Positions 25,332-34,785 of a DNA stretch of 64,000 nucleotides are shown here, piece after piece. Within the stretch, counting starts at the first letter, position 1. Every line of letters starts with the position of its first letter. Under the pieces are notes generated by a model. That model saw only the letters and a list, made by a program, of their open reading frames with translations, was not told where the DNA came from and made no database searches. The stretch is taken from NCBI RefSeq assembly GCF_003337305.1, contig NZ_QPJO01000005.1, forward strand, positions 62,001 to 126,000. The letters are read 5' to 3'. The translations under genes were made by a program, and so were the position numbers. Source of the DNA: Winogradskyella arenosi (lineage in GTDB: Bacteria; Bacteroidota; Bacteroidia; Flavobacteriales; Flavobacteriaceae).

Positions 25332-26136
25332 TATTCTCCTTTAAGAAAGCTTTACTTAATTGTGAAATACGCTCTAGAAGCTGCATTTCTTTACCTTCTT
25401 CAAATAAAGTAGGATCCACACCTTGTGCTTCAACATAATCCGTAAAGGCCTCCACTTGTTCTAAAGGTATATCAAAATTATTGTGAATATAATTGACGCT
25501 AAACGTATCTAAAGCTTGTTTAAAAGGAGTGAGTTCTTTTAACTTTTCATCTTTAGTCTTAGACCCTTTAAAATCTAAATCAACCACCTGTTTTAATAAA
25601 AATCCGGCCACATTGACCAAGTCTAACATATGCTCCATATGCGGATGGTACTCGTTAAAAGCAAGGTTATCTGCCTTAGTTTTATAATCGGCAGAAAACT
25701 CAAAATCTTCAATATGGTCTAAGCCAAAATACACATCGTCTAAACTTACATTATAGGTCCGCACGTTTTCTAAATCGGTATATAAATTCCCCGTTAAATC
25801 GAAAGGTAACAAGACCACCTCATCTAACTTATTAACTTCTTCCACTAAAATAACGGTAAGACGCTTAGAGGCAATAACTTTTTCTGTAATCACCACGGTA
25901 AAATCTTTAAACTGAAGTGCTCCAAATTCTATAACATCATTTAAACCAACGGCTAGCTCAAAGTTTCCATCAGCATCAGTATAGGTCCCTTTATTAGCTG
26001 AAGAATTAAAAACAGCTACACCTTCTTTTTCATCTATGGAGACCACAATTCTACCTTTTACAGTAACGCGATCTATATTTTGAGCGTAAGTTACAAGGGT
26101 AAAAATCCCGAATAATAAGAGTAATGTTTTCTTCAT
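25318..26136 (-). CDS. CarboxypepD_reg-like (peptidase-associated) domain protein 2
   Basis: 272 residues, similar in plan to the downstream paralogue: signal peptide ending TYAQ, beta-sandwich domain (VTVKGRIVVSID...DGNFELAVGLNDVIEFG), a Val-Leu-Asp-Glu-Val-Val segment ending the domain (also LDEVVVG in the paralogue), and a helical acidic C-terminal half. Family members without a TonB barrel occur widely in Flavobacteriia with no assigned function. First gene of the minus-strand run 25-24-23-21 kb that leads to the M1 peptidase. Confidence 0.82.
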   Translation of the reverse strand: MKKTLLLLFGIFTLVTYAQNIDRVTVKGRIVVSIDEKEGVAVFNSSANKGTYTDADGNFELAVGLNDVIEFGALQFKDFTVVITEKVIASKRLTVILVEEVNKLDEVVLLPFDLTGNLYTDLENVRTYNVSLDDVYFGLDHIEDFEFSADYKTKADNLAFNEYHPHMEHMLDLVNVAGFLLKQVVDLDFKGSKTKDEKLKELTPFKQALDTFSVNYIHNNFDIPLEQVEAFTDYVEAQGVDPTLFEEGKEMQLLERISQLSKAFLKENSAKD

Positions 26137-26277
26137 AATTTGATTCTTTTATTAAAAATCGGGTTTATTCTTGAATTGACACAGAAATTGAATAGTAAAA
26201 ATTTGTTAAATGATTGAAGCTTCCTTTTAAAAAAGTTTAATTTTCTTTGCCGTAATAAAGCGTTAAAACCTAAAAAT

Positions 26278-26985
26278 TTGAAATCAATTATAATTGCAAG
26301 CACTTCTACCATACATGGAAGTGGTTATTTAGAATACTTACTAGAACCTCTAAAAATTCATTTTAAAAATGCCGACACCATTTTGTTTGTGCCTTACGCT
26401 AGACCCGGTGGTATATCTCATGATGATTACACCAGTACGGCGGCTAAAGCCTTTGCCAAAATTGGTAAATCGGTACGAGGACTTCATGAATTTGATGATG
26501 CTGAAGCGGCGGTTAAAAATGCTGAAGGTATTTTTGTGGGTGGTGGTAACACCTTTGTTTTAGTAGACCAGTTGTATAAGAACAACGCCTTATTAGCCCT
26601 AAAAGAAGCTGTTATTAAGGGGACTCCTTATTTGGGAACAAGTGCAGGAAGCAACATTTGTGGTTTAACCATGAACACCACTAATGACATGCCTATTGTG
26701 TACCCTCCAAGTTTTAAAACTTTGGGCTTAGTACCCTTTAACATCAATCCGCATTATTTAGATCCTATTGAAGGCAGTACCCATATGGGAGAAACTAGAG
26801 AAACTCGAATAAAAGAATTCCATATTTACAATAGCCCACCTGTTATTGGACTAAGGGAAGGAAGTTGGATTGCCGTCGAAGGCAACACCCTTCGTTTACA
26901 GGGCACTTTAGAGGCGCGTATATTTGAGTACAATAAAACGCCGTATGAGGTGGCTCCTAATTCCGATTTAACCTTCTTAAAATAG
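26278..26985 (+). CDS. pepE: Peptidase E (S51), alpha-aspartyl dipeptidase
   Basis: Cytoplasmic dipeptidase cleaving Asp-Xaa dipeptides. 235 residues with catalytic Ser122 in LGTSAGSN, the EGIFVGGGNTFVL strand-loop before it, and the His-containing NINPHYLDP. The start is TTG at 26278, directly giving the conserved first strand KSIIIAST; no ATG is available upstream in frame close by. It ends 1 base before the convergent GNAT gene. Confidence 0.93.
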   Translation: MKSIIIASTSTIHGSGYLEYLLEPLKIHFKNADTILFVPYARPGGISHDDYTSTAAKAFAKIGKSVRGLHEFDDAEAAVKNAEGIFVGGGNTFVLVDQLYKNNALLALKEAVIKGTPYLGTSAGSNICGLTMNTTNDMPIVYPPSFKTLGLVPFNINPHYLDPIEGSTHMGETRETRIKEFHIYNSPPVIGLREGSWIAVEGNTLRLQGTLEARIFEYNKTPYEVAPNSDLTFLK

Positions 26986-26986
26986 T

Positions 26987-27412
26987 TTATATTTTTTTAA
27001 GAAAGTGATAGCCTAGTATTTGAAACCCTTCATTATAATAAAACTTATGTGAAGGGTAATTTTGCACGTAAGTATTCAGTTCTATAGACTGGTAGCCTTT
27101 CGCTTTTATATAATTGGCAATCCAAGCCATAAATTGTTTTCCTAGGCCACTTCCACGGTGTTCCGATTGAATATACACATGATCGAGTTCTGCTGATTTA
27201 CCGATATAGTGTCGGGTACAAAACCACATCCCTGTTACGCCAATTAGTGCCTCGTTATGCTTAATTACCGCACATTCATAATTCTGTTGCTGCATCTCTT
27301 TAAAACGCGATTGCAACACGTCTAAACTTATTTTTCCATTATTAAGCTCATAAACAAGGGGCACAATATTTTGCAATTCTGCATTGGGTAATATTTGAAA
27401 CTGATAATCCAT
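26987..27412 (-). CDS. GNAT-family N-acetyltransferase
   Basis: 141 residues. Acetyl-CoA binding motif A is visible as LDHVYIQSEHRGSGLGKQFMAWI (Arg/Gln-x-x-Gly-x-Gly/Ala around residues 85-92), followed by IELNTYVQNYPSHKFYYNEGFQILGYHF, the typical C-terminal GNAT strands. The substrate is unknown. A single, short gene converging on pepE with almost no intergenic space. Confidence 0.87.
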   Translation of the reverse strand: MDYQFQILPNAELQNIVPLVYELNNGKISLDVLQSRFKEMQQQNYECAVIKHNEALIGVTGMWFCTRHYIGKSAELDHVYIQSEHRGSGLGKQFMAWIANYIKAKGYQSIELNTYVQNYPSHKFYYNEGFQILGYHFLKKI

Positions 27413-27503
27413 AGGGGGAAACTTAAAACAGCAAAAGTAAATCTTTTTTCAGCTTCTAATGTTCACACTACGCCCCCGCTCTTGTTAAAAAATATATAAA
27501 ACT

Positions 27504-27529
27504 AAAAAAGCGTCCTGACGGACGCTTTT
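27504..27529 (-). terminator. Terminator of the ankyrin gene
   Basis: Minus-strand hairpin AAAAGCGTCC-gt-CA-GGACGCTTTT (plus arms about 27506-27514 and 27520-27528), with a T6 run on the minus strand after the stem. It lies about 45 bases past the ankyrin stop. Confidence 0.82.
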
Positions 27530-27570
27530 CAAACTAACTAACTCAAATATTTGTCTACTCTTAGACCTAA

Positions 27571-27957
27571 CTATTTTTTAAAACGCTTAAGAAATGACGC
27601 CGCTTCTTTGGCGTTTGATTTCTCAGCATAGCGCACAGGTGTAAATCCGGCATCACATGAGCGGTGAATTTCAGAACCTGCAGTGATAAGCGCTTTTATA
27701 ATTTCTACACGGTTATATTTTGCGGCATAATGAATGGGCATTAAACCATTAGATTTTGCATTGACGTCTGCCCCTGCTTCAATAAGTTTATTAACCTCTT
27801 GTAGGTCGCCTTTTGCTACAGCTTTACACAACGGACTCACCTTTACAGGATTGGTGACCACCGGATAAGATTCTAAAGCTATTGCAGCATGAACAGCATT
27901 GACATTTGACATTGAAAACCCAAAGGCTAAAGCGAATACGATTACTGATTTTTTCAT
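27571..27957 (-). CDS. Small exported ankyrin-repeat protein
   Basis: 128 residues: a signal peptide (about 1-25, ending VHAA), then about two and a half ankyrin repeats from residue 43 (LCKAVAKGDLQEVNKLIEAGADVN, NGLMPIHYAAKYNRVEIIKALI, DAGFTPVRYAEKSNAKEAASFL). It is likely a periplasmic protein-binding module. Bacterial periplasmic ankyrin proteins are sometimes linked to catalase or protease control, but no partner is adjacent. One gene per transcript, with its own terminator. Confidence 0.87.
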   Translation of the reverse strand: MKKSVIVFALAFGFSMSNVNAVHAAIALESYPVVTNPVKVSPLCKAVAKGDLQEVNKLIEAGADVNAKSNGLMPIHYAAKYNRVEIIKALITAGSEIHRSCDAGFTPVRYAEKSNAKEAASFLKRFKK

Positions 27958-28173
27958 GATGAAAGATTTTAATGAATTGATTGTTTATATTTTGATTATA
28001 CCAAATAGACGACTTATCAGAACAAGTGTTACAGCAATTAGGAAGTGATAACGATTTTTTAACACCCTAACGTTTAATTTGTTAAGGTTTTCACAATATT
28101 TAACCCCTAGGTTATCAATGTTTTAAAAAATCTTAAAACAGCGTTAACACGCTAAATTTTTTCACGTTACGAA

Positions 28174-28203
28174 TTTGTGTTAGCGTTGTAAGTGTTATCT
28201 TTG
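28174..28203 (+). promoter_or_regulatory. Promoter of gpmI
   Basis: TTTG at 28174-28177, an 18-base spacer, and TATCTTTG at 28196-28203 match the Bacteroidota housekeeping consensus TTTG-N17-23-TAnnTTTG. The ATG follows 19 bases later. Confidence 0.75.
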
Positions 28204-28222
28204 AAGAACAAATTATAGACAC

Positions 28223-29740
28223 ATGAATAAGAAGGTTATTTTAATGATTTTAGATGGTTGGGGAAAATCTCCTGACCCTAAAGTTTCGGCAATTGACAAT
28301 GCACAAACCCCATTTATAGATTCGTTATATACGACGTATCCTAACGCAAGTTTAAGGACCGACGGCCTGCACGTAGGATTACCTGAAGGCCAAATGGGAA
28401 ATAGTGAAGTAGGACATATGAATTTGGGTGCTGGACGCATCGTATACCAAGATTTGGTAAAAATAAATCTTGCTGTTGAGAACAATACCTTACGTGAAGA
28501 ACCTGTTTTAAAAACAGCTTTTGAATACGCTAAAACCAATAACAAAAACGTACACCTTTTAGGATTAGTAAGTGATGGTGGAGTGCATTCTCATATTAAG
28601 CATCTTTTTGGATTATTAGAGGCGACAAACGATTACGGCTTAGACAACGTTTTTGTTCATGCTTTTACCGATGGTAGAGATGTAGACCCTAAATCTGGTG
28701 CCGGTTTTATTGCCGATTTAGAACAACACCTTGAAAATAACTCAGCCAAATTAGCAACTGTAACTGGACGTTATTACGCTATGGATAGAGATAAGCGTTG
28801 GGAACGTGTTAAATTGGCTTACGATGCTCTTGTACAGGGAGAAGGTGAAAAAACTAACGATGTGGCAGCTGCTATTAAAGCTAATTACGCTAACGATGTT
28901 ACCGATGAATTTATAAAGCCAATTATTGCTACAGACGCTAATAACACTCCTGTTACCACCATTAAAGAGGATGATGTTGTAATCTTCTTTAACTTTAGAA
29001 CAGACCGTGGACGCCAATTAACTGAGGCCTTATCACAGAATGATTTCCATGAGTATAATATGCATAAGTTAAACTTACATTATGTGACTTTAACCAACTA
29101 TGACGATAAGTACGAAGGTATAAATGTAGTTTTCAACAAAGACAATTTACAAGAAACACTTGGAGAGGTCTTAGAAAAGCACCAGAAAAAGCAGATTCGT
29201 ATTGCTGAAACTGAAAAATACCCACATGTTACATTTTTCTTTTCTGGAGGACAAGAAAACCCGTTTGAAGGTGAAACAAGAATTCTTAGAAATTCGCCAA
29301 AAGTTGCCACTTACGATTTAAAACCAGAAATGAGTGCTTACGAATTGCGTGATGCTTTAGTACCGGAATTAGAAAAAGGCGAGGTCGATTTTGTCTGTCT
29401 TAACTTTGCTAATGGAGATATGGTCGGTCATACAGGTGTTATGGAAGCAGCAATACAAGCCTGTGAACATGTTGACACTTGCGTAAAAGATGTAGTAACA
29501 ACTGCTTTAAACAACGATTATACCACCATCTTAATTGCAGATCATGGAAACTGTGAGACTATGATTAACCCTGATGGTAGCCCTAATACGGCACATACCA
29601 CAAATCCAGTCCCAATTATTTTAATTGATAAAGATTTAGAATCAATAGAAGATGGTATTTTGGGTGATGTGGCTCCAACAATTTTAAAACTAATTGGACT
29701 TCCTCAACCCAAGGCAATGACACAAAAGAGTCTTGTATAA
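28223..29740 (+). CDS. gpmI: 2,3-bisphosphoglycerate-independent phosphoglycerate mutase
   Basis: Glycolytic interconversion of 3- and 2-phosphoglycerate with two Mn ions. 505 residues. The N-terminal ILMILDGWG supplies a metal Asp. Catalytic Ser61 is in GQMGNSEVGHMNLGAGR. The HAFTDGRDVDP segment is in the phosphotransferase domain, and LNFANGDMVGHTG and IADHGNCE carry C-terminal metal ligands. All catalytic motifs are present. A strong consensus promoter lies just upstream. Confidence 0.97.
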   Translation: MNKKVILMILDGWGKSPDPKVSAIDNAQTPFIDSLYTTYPNASLRTDGLHVGLPEGQMGNSEVGHMNLGAGRIVYQDLVKINLAVENNTLREEPVLKTAFEYAKTNNKNVHLLGLVSDGGVHSHIKHLFGLLEATNDYGLDNVFVHAFTDGRDVDPKSGAGFIADLEQHLENNSAKLATVTGRYYAMDRDKRWERVKLAYDALVQGEGEKTNDVAAAIKANYANDVTDEFIKPIIATDANNTPVTTIKEDDVVIFFNFRTDRGRQLTEALSQNDFHEYNMHKLNLHYVTLTNYDDKYEGINVVFNKDNLQETLGEVLEKHQKKQIRIAETEKYPHVTFFFSGGQENPFEGETRILRNSPKVATYDLKPEMSAYELRDALVPELEKGEVDFVCLNFANGDMVGHTGVMEAAIQACEHVDTCVKDVVTTALNNDYTTILIADHGNCETMINPDGSPNTAHTTNPVPIILIDKDLESIEDGILGDVAPTILKLIGLPQPKAMTQKSLV

Positions 29741-29783
29741 CAGCTTGATAATTGTATTTTTGTCCTTGACTTGAATAAGAAGC

Positions 29784-30182
29784 ATGAATTTTCAGAACAG
29801 ATTAATTATAGCCGTTGATTTTGATGGCACCATAGTAGATGACGCCTATCCGAAGATTGGTAAAACGCGTATTTTCGCTTTTGAAACCTTAAAACGTCTT
29901 CAGCAAGATGGCCATCGATTAATACTATGGACCTACAGATGTGGTTCTAAATTAGATGAAGCGGTAGAATTTTGTAAAGCAAACGGCATAGAGTTCTATG
30001 CCGTTAACGCTAGTTTTCCTGAAGAAAAATTTGATCCCAACAGAAGTCGGAAAATTCATGCTGACTTATTTATTGATGACAGAAATATAGGGGGAATTCT
30101 AGGTTGGGGAGAAGTTTATCAACTCATCACCAACGAAGAACCCAAAATCAATACTCCCCCTAAAAAATGGTGGCAATTTTAA
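29784..30182 (+). CDS. HAD-superfamily phosphatase, BT0820 type
   Basis: 132 residues, a minimal HAD fold with no cap. Motif I is IAVDFDGTIVDD near residue 10 with nucleophile Asp and acid/base Asp. Motif II is ILWTYRCG, and the motif IV acid is in DLFIDDRNIGG. The BT0820-like subgroup is common in Bacteroidota; its physiological substrate is not known. Forty-three bases separate it from gpmI and it converges on the CoA-transferase gene. Confidence 0.87.
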   Translation: MNFQNRLIIAVDFDGTIVDDAYPKIGKTRIFAFETLKRLQQDGHRLILWTYRCGSKLDEAVEFCKANGIEFYAVNASFPEEKFDPNRSRKIHADLFIDDRNIGGILGWGEVYQLITNEEPKINTPPKKWWQF

Positions 30183-30192
30183 TTCCTGCCAC

Positions 30193-31461
30193 TTATTTTA
30201 TCATATCAAAATAGGCTTTATCAATAGCCTCTCTATGATCTGGATGTGCGATATCTACTAAGGCTTTTGTTCTGTCCTTAATCGTTTTACCATATAAATT
30301 GGCAATTCCGTATTCCGTTACGACATAATGCACGTGAGCTCTAGAAGTTACAACCCCTGCACCTGGTTTTAATACAGGAACAATTCTACTAATACCACTT
30401 TTAGTTACTGATGGTAGTGCAATTATGGCCTTACCGCCGTCACTTAAAGACGCCCCTCTAATAAAGTCCATTTGTCCTCCCACGCCTGAATACATATTAG
30501 AACCAATAGAATCGGCACAAACTTGCCCTGTTAAATCAATTTCTATAGCCGAATTAATAGCGACCATTTTAGGGTTTTGCTTAATATAAGAGGTATTATT
30601 GGTGTAGTTAGACGCACGCATTTCTACAAAAGGATTATCATCTACATAATCGTACAAGCGTTTAGAACCAATTAAAAAGGTAGACAACGCACGACCACGA
30701 TTAATCTTTTTATAATTTCCTGTAATGACGTTACTTAGAATTAAATCGATAACACCATCAGAAAACATCTCGGTATGCAAACCAAGGTCTTTATGGTTTG
30801 TTAAACGCGTTAAAACAGCATTGGGTATAGAACCAATTCCCATTTGTAGTGTACTTCGGTCTTCAATTAGACTTGCCACATAGTTCCCAATCTTACTTTC
30901 AATAGCACTCGGTTCAGCCATATGATGTTCTGGAATAGCTTCGTCAGCTTCTACAAAATAATCGATTTCAGAAACATGTAATATACCAGCACCATGAGTT
31001 CTTGGCATTTGCGGGTTTACTTGGGCAATGACGATCTTAGCATTATCTACAGCTGCTAAAGTAGCCTCTACAGAAACCCCTAAAGAGCAATAACCATGAC
31101 GGTCTGGAACCGACACATGAATTAATACTACATCTATATCTAATATATTTTGATGAAACAATCTGGGCAATTCACTTAAAAAAACAGGCGTATAAGAGCC
31201 ATTGCCGGCCTTTAAGGTGTGTCTTACATTTTTTCCTATGAAAAAGGAATTCACATGAAAACTGTCTTTATATATGGGATCAGCATAAGGCGCAACACCC
31301 TCGGTATGCAAGTGACATACTTCTACATTTCTGAGTTCCTCATGTCTTGCTGACAAGGCTTTTACAAGCGATTGAGGGGCTGCTGCTGCAGCTTGAATAT
31401 AAACACGATCATTAGACTTAACAACTTTTAAGGCTTCTTCTGCGGTAACGGTTTTGTACAT
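30193..31461 (-). CDS. Acetyl-CoA hydrolase/transferase family protein (4-hydroxybutyrate CoA-transferase-like)
   Basis: 422 residues of the family I CoA-transferases with both AcetylCoA_hydro domains. Diagnostic parts are LQMGIGSIPNAVL, TEMFSDGVIDLI, GVGGQMDFIRGA and VVTEYGIANLYGKT, which carries the catalytic Glu that forms the CoA thioester. Members exchange CoA between acetate and butyrate, propionate, 4-hydroxybutyrate or succinate; the sequence does not settle which. Monocistronic, divergent from map across a long spacer. Confidence 0.88.
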   Translation of the reverse strand: MYKTVTAEEALKVVKSNDRVYIQAAAAAPQSLVKALSARHEELRNVEVCHLHTEGVAPYADPIYKDSFHVNSFFIGKNVRHTLKAGNGSYTPVFLSELPRLFHQNILDIDVVLIHVSVPDRHGYCSLGVSVEATLAAVDNAKIVIAQVNPQMPRTHGAGILHVSEIDYFVEADEAIPEHHMAEPSAIESKIGNYVASLIEDRSTLQMGIGSIPNAVLTRLTNHKDLGLHTEMFSDGVIDLILSNVITGNYKKINRGRALSTFLIGSKRLYDYVDDNPFVEMRASNYTNNTSYIKQNPKMVAINSAIEIDLTGQVCADSIGSNMYSGVGGQMDFIRGASLSDGGKAIIALPSVTKSGISRIVPVLKPGAGVVTSRAHVHYVVTEYGIANLYGKTIKDRTKALVDIAHPDHREAIDKAYFDMIK

Positions 31462-31811
31462 AATAATTATATTTTATGCGACAAATTTAGAGTACAAAAA
31501 GGACCTATAAACTGTTATTTATCATGTTTTGGAAATAATTTAAAATTCTTAAACACAGTAAATCATCACATTACTCGCTTCATTGACCAAACCTTAAATT
31601 TCAAATTAAGTTGTCAAGATATTCATTAAAAGGCCGTTCCGTTTTCTTTCAGAAAAAAGCAAAACCACTTTGTTTAAGACATCAGAAAATGGTCTCATAA
31701 ATAAAGACACCCCATTTTTTTTCACAGTTTCATAAAAAAAGGTTATTTCTTATCTGTAATTTATACCAAGAAAATGGGAATACCTATCTTTGCCGCTCAA
31801 TAATAGGAATC
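31462..31811. other. Intergenic region between CoA-transferase and map genes
   Basis: 350 bases without a credible gene. At 31482-31489 the minus strand reads TAAATTTG, a likely -7 box for the CoA-transferase. At 31785-31792 the plus strand reads TATCTTTG, a likely -7 box for map. The central AT-rich part carries no repeat or stable hairpin that I can see. Confidence 0.5.
31785..31792 (+). promoter_or_regulatory. -7 promoter box of map
   Basis: TATCTTTG is identical to the box upstream of gpmI and the desaturase, 20 bases before the map ATG. No clear -33 TTG is found at the right distance. Confidence 0.5.
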
Positions 31812-32630
31812 ATGATTATAGTAAAAACAGCAGAGGAAATTGAATTAATGCGTCAAAGCGCCCTTATCGTATCTAAAACCTTAGGGATGCTCGCTAAAGA
31901 AACTAAAGAAGGGGTAACCACCAATCATTTAGATGCTATAGCGGAAGAGTTTATTAGAGATATGGGAGCTATCCCAGGATTTAAAGGACTTTACGATTGT
32001 CCTTCTACGTTATTATGTAGTGTTAATGATGCCGTTGTACATGGTTTACCTACAGATGTCCCTTTAAAAGATGGTGATATCGTATCTATAGATTGTGGTT
32101 CAATAATGAATGGTTTTTATGGCGACCATGCCTACACGTTTGAAATTGGTAACGTTGCTGAAGAAACTAAAAAGTTAATTCAGGTGACTAAAGAATCCCT
32201 TTATAAAGGTATTGAACAATTAAAATTAGGAAACAGAGTTGGTGATGTTGGTTACGCTATTCAGCAGCATACTGAAGCTCAAGGCTACGGTGTTGTCAGA
32301 GAGTTAGTGGGGCATGGTTTAGGACGCAAAATGCACGAAGATCCTGAAATGCCTAACTACGGAAAACGTGGTCGTGGTAAGAAGTTTATTGAAGGTATGG
32401 TTGTGGCTATAGAACCTATGATTAATTTAGGAACCCACAAAGTAAAGCAATTGAGCGACGGTTGGACGATTGTTACCCAAGATGGAAAACCAAGTGTGCA
32501 CTTTGAACATGATGTGGCCATTGTAGATGGAAAACCAGAAATACTTTCAACTTTTGCTTATGTACATGAAGCTTTAGGGATTACTTCTGATGAAGAAACT
32601 CCATTTAGACAAAATGCTTTAGTACTCTAA
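31812..32630 (+). CDS. map: Type I methionine aminopeptidase
   Basis: Removes the initiator Met from nascent proteins. 272 residues in the pita-bread fold. Metal and active-site motifs seen: ND AVVHGLPTD with the substrate His, VSIDCGSIMNGFYGDHAYTF with the two metal Asp, GHGLGRKMHEDP with the metal His, and VVAIEPMINLGT plus HFEHDVAIVDG with the metal Glu residues. No N-terminal extension. The DUF3050 gene begins 13 bases after its stop. Confidence 0.96.
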   Translation: MIIVKTAEEIELMRQSALIVSKTLGMLAKETKEGVTTNHLDAIAEEFIRDMGAIPGFKGLYDCPSTLLCSVNDAVVHGLPTDVPLKDGDIVSIDCGSIMNGFYGDHAYTFEIGNVAEETKKLIQVTKESLYKGIEQLKLGNRVGDVGYAIQQHTEAQGYGVVRELVGHGLGRKMHEDPEMPNYGKRGRGKKFIEGMVVAIEPMINLGTHKVKQLSDGWTIVTQDGKPSVHFEHDVAIVDGKPEILSTFAYVHEALGITSDEETPFRQNALVL

Positions 32631-32642
32631 ACCTTATTTTTT

Positions 32643-33416
32643 ATGACGATTGAACACTTAGAAAGCCAGTTAGCCGATTTAAGAGAAGCCTTAAACCATC
32701 ATAAATTATATAGTGCCTTAGCCTCTATTGAGGATATTAAGGTTTTTATGGAACAGCACGTGTATGCTGTTTGGGATTTTATGTCGCTTTTAAAAGCTCT
32801 TCAGAATCAATTAACCTGCACCACACTTCCATGGACACCGGTAACGAATCCGGCGACCTCACGTTTTATTAATGAGATTGTTTTAGGGGAAGAAAGCGAT
32901 GTTAATGAACTTGGAGAACCTAAAAGTCATTATGAAATGTACTTGGACGCCATGCAGCAAGTTGGAGCTAGTACACAACCTATTGAAAGCTTTGTACAGT
33001 TAATTGAACAAGGACATTCTGTGGCACAAGCTTCTCAGATTACAGCCTTACCAGAAGCTACAGCAACTTTTGTAAACTATACGTTTAAGGTTATCGCTAC
33101 GCAAGCCTCGCACAAAATTGCCGCTGCATTTACATTTGGACGTGAAGATGTGATTCCTGATATGTTTTTTCAGATCATAAATCAGTCTAAAACCAGCGAC
33201 AATACCTATAGCAAACTCACCTACTATTTAAAACGTCATATTGAATTAGACGGTGATGAGCATGGCCCACTTTCCTTAAAAATGATTGAGGAATTATGTG
33301 GTGACGATGAACAAAAATGGAACGAAGCTTTAGAAGTAGCGAAAGCCTCTTTACAGCAACGTATTGCACTTTGGGATGGTATTTATAATTTAATTTCTAG
33401 TCCAATAGAAGCCTAG
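32643..33416 (+). CDS. DUF3050 protein (haem-oxygenase-like fold predicted for the family)
   Basis: 257 residues. The N-terminal [39 protein letters not shown] helix pair and the [25 protein letters not shown] motif are typical of DUF3050. Conserved histidines occur in [16 protein letters not shown] and [11 protein letters not shown]. The family is all-helical, and members resemble haem-oxygenase/TenA-like metal proteins, but no activity is established. It is probably co-transcribed with map. The 3' end overlaps an apparent gene remnant in another frame. Confidence 0.85.
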   Translation: MTIEHLESQLADLREALNHHKLYSALASIEDIKVFMEQHVYAVWDFMSLLKALQNQLTCTTLPWTPVTNPATSRFINEIVLGEESDVNELGEPKSHYEMYLDAMQQVGASTQPIESFVQLIEQGHSVAQASQITALPEATATFVNYTFKVIATQASHKIAAAFTFGREDVIPDMFFQIINQSKTSDNTYSKLTYYLKRHIELDGDEHGPLSLKMIEELCGDDEQKWNEALEVAKASLQQRIALWDGIYNLISSPIEA

Positions 33417-33562
33417 GTATTGAGCGCAGAGGGGTAGAAAAATTCACCGATGTACATACCGTTCAAATATTGGCGTATAAGGTATTTGGTGATTATCCCA
33501 TTGGACGGTTACTCAATGGCAACATTAAATTAAAAAAATGGTATAAAACGATTCATAAATAA
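33401..33562 (+). pseudogene. Apparent C-terminal remnant of an unknown gene
   Basis: An open stretch of 53 codons with no start codon but protein-like composition, ending in a normal stop: it reads [17 protein letters not shown], then YKVFGDYPIGRLLNG and KKWYKTIHK. It begins inside the last codons of DUF3050 in a different frame, then fills the spacer before the methyltransferase gene. It looks like the tail of a gene whose body has been deleted, or of a frameshifted fusion. I do not recognise the family. Confidence 0.35.
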
Positions 33563-33619
33563 CACACAGTCAGTACTCCGAAAAACGCTGTGCATTTTCA
33601 TGAATCTCTGAGTAACAGT

Positions 33620-34402
33620 ATGAAAAAACTCTTTAAACTCATCCTTAATACAGTCCCAAGACCTTTACTCATAAGGCTTAGCTATTTGGCAAGCCCAATT
33701 TTAACCGTCTTATTAAAAGGAGATAAATTCACTGATCCTATAGATGGTAAACAGTTTAAAACCTTTTTACCTTATGGTTATGGCAATCAACGGAACAATG
33801 TGTTATCGCCTTCAACTTTAAGTTTAGAGCGTCACCGATTGTTATGGTTGTATTTACAAAATGAAACTAATTTATTTTCACGAGATACGGCATCAAGTGC
33901 AGCATTAAGTGTTCTTCATTTTGCTCCAGAACAATGTTTTTTAAAACGGTTTAGAGCTTTAAAAAATTTAAACTATACCACTACAGATTTGCTATCACCT
34001 ATTGCCGATGTCAAAGCAGATATATGTGATTTACCCTTCGAAGCTAATAGTTACGATATTATTCTCTGTAATCATGTTTTAGAACACATCCCTGATGATA
34101 CTAAAGCCATGCAAGAACTATATCGCGTTATGAAACCTGGTGGTTATGGAGTGTTTCAAATTCCGCAAGACCTATCCAGAACAGAAACATTTGAAGATGA
34201 TTCAATAACGGATAAAGCGGAACGTGCTAAGATTTTTGGACAATACGACCACGTTAGGGTTTATGGGCGTGATTATTTTGATAAGCTGCGTTCTATAGGC
34301 TTTAAAGTTGAAGAGGTCAATTATACAGCGTCACTTTCTGATGAAGACATTGAAAAATACTGTTTAGCTAAAGGTGAAATTATTCCTGTAGTTTATAAAT
34401 AA
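33620..34402 (+). CDS. Class I SAM-dependent methyltransferase
   Basis: The ATG at 33620 is preferred over the in-frame ATG at 33590 because MKKLFKLI is a typical start and homology-like sequence begins there. 260 residues. LSVLHFAPEQCFLKRF replaces the classic glycine-rich motif I, followed by TTDLLSPIADVKADICDLPF, YDIILCNHVLEHIPDD (motif post II) and VMKPGGYGVFQIP. This is Methyltransf_11-like. The N-terminus has a hydrophobic stretch (PLLIRLSYLASPILTVLL), so it may be membrane associated. Substrate unknown. The DUF423 gene follows 14 bases later. Confidence 0.83.
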   Translation: MKKLFKLILNTVPRPLLIRLSYLASPILTVLLKGDKFTDPIDGKQFKTFLPYGYGNQRNNVLSPSTLSLERHRLLWLYLQNETNLFSRDTASSAALSVLHFAPEQCFLKRFRALKNLNYTTTDLLSPIADVKADICDLPFEANSYDIILCNHVLEHIPDDTKAMQELYRVMKPGGYGVFQIPQDLSRTETFEDDSITDKAERAKIFGQYDHVRVYGRDYFDKLRSIGFKVEEVNYTASLSDEDIEKYCLAKGEIIPVVYK

Positions 34403-34416
34403 TACAACTTATTAAA

Positions 34417-34785
34417 ATGACACAACACATTATAATTGCTACAGGTGCTTTATTTGGAATGTTAGCCGTAATCTTTGGAGCTTTTGGTGCCCATGCTTTA
34501 AAGAAAGTTTTATCTACAGACCAATTACACAGTTTTGAAGTGGGTATAAGGTATCAAATGTATCACGCCATCGTATTACTCGCTTTAGGTCTAAGCGCAA
34601 CCAACGTCACCACAGCAACGTATTGGTGTTTTACAATCGGTATTATACTCTTCTCGTTTAGTATATACGGATTGGTATTATCTGATGCTAAAGGTAAAAA
34701 ACTTCGATTTTTAGGCCCTGTGACGCCATTAGGAGGTCTACTTTTAGTTATCGGTTGGTTATTGGTATTGATTAATGCGTTTTAA
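34417..34785 (+). CDS. DUF423 small inner-membrane protein (YgdD-like)
   Basis: 122 residues with about four transmembrane helices. The family signature GAFGAHALK occurs near residue 24, then YQMYHAIVLLALG and the C-terminal VTPLGGLLLVIGWLLVL. The family is widespread and of unknown function. An 8-bp perfect hairpin (ATGCGTTT-TAAG-AAACGCAT, 34775-34794) overlaps its stop codon. It converges on apbE. Confidence 0.92.
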   Translation: MTQHIIIATGALFGMLAVIFGAFGAHALKKVLSTDQLHSFEVGIRYQMYHAIVLLALGLSATNVTTATYWCFTIGIILFSFSIYGLVLSDAKGKKLRFLGPVTPLGGLLLVIGWLLVLINAF

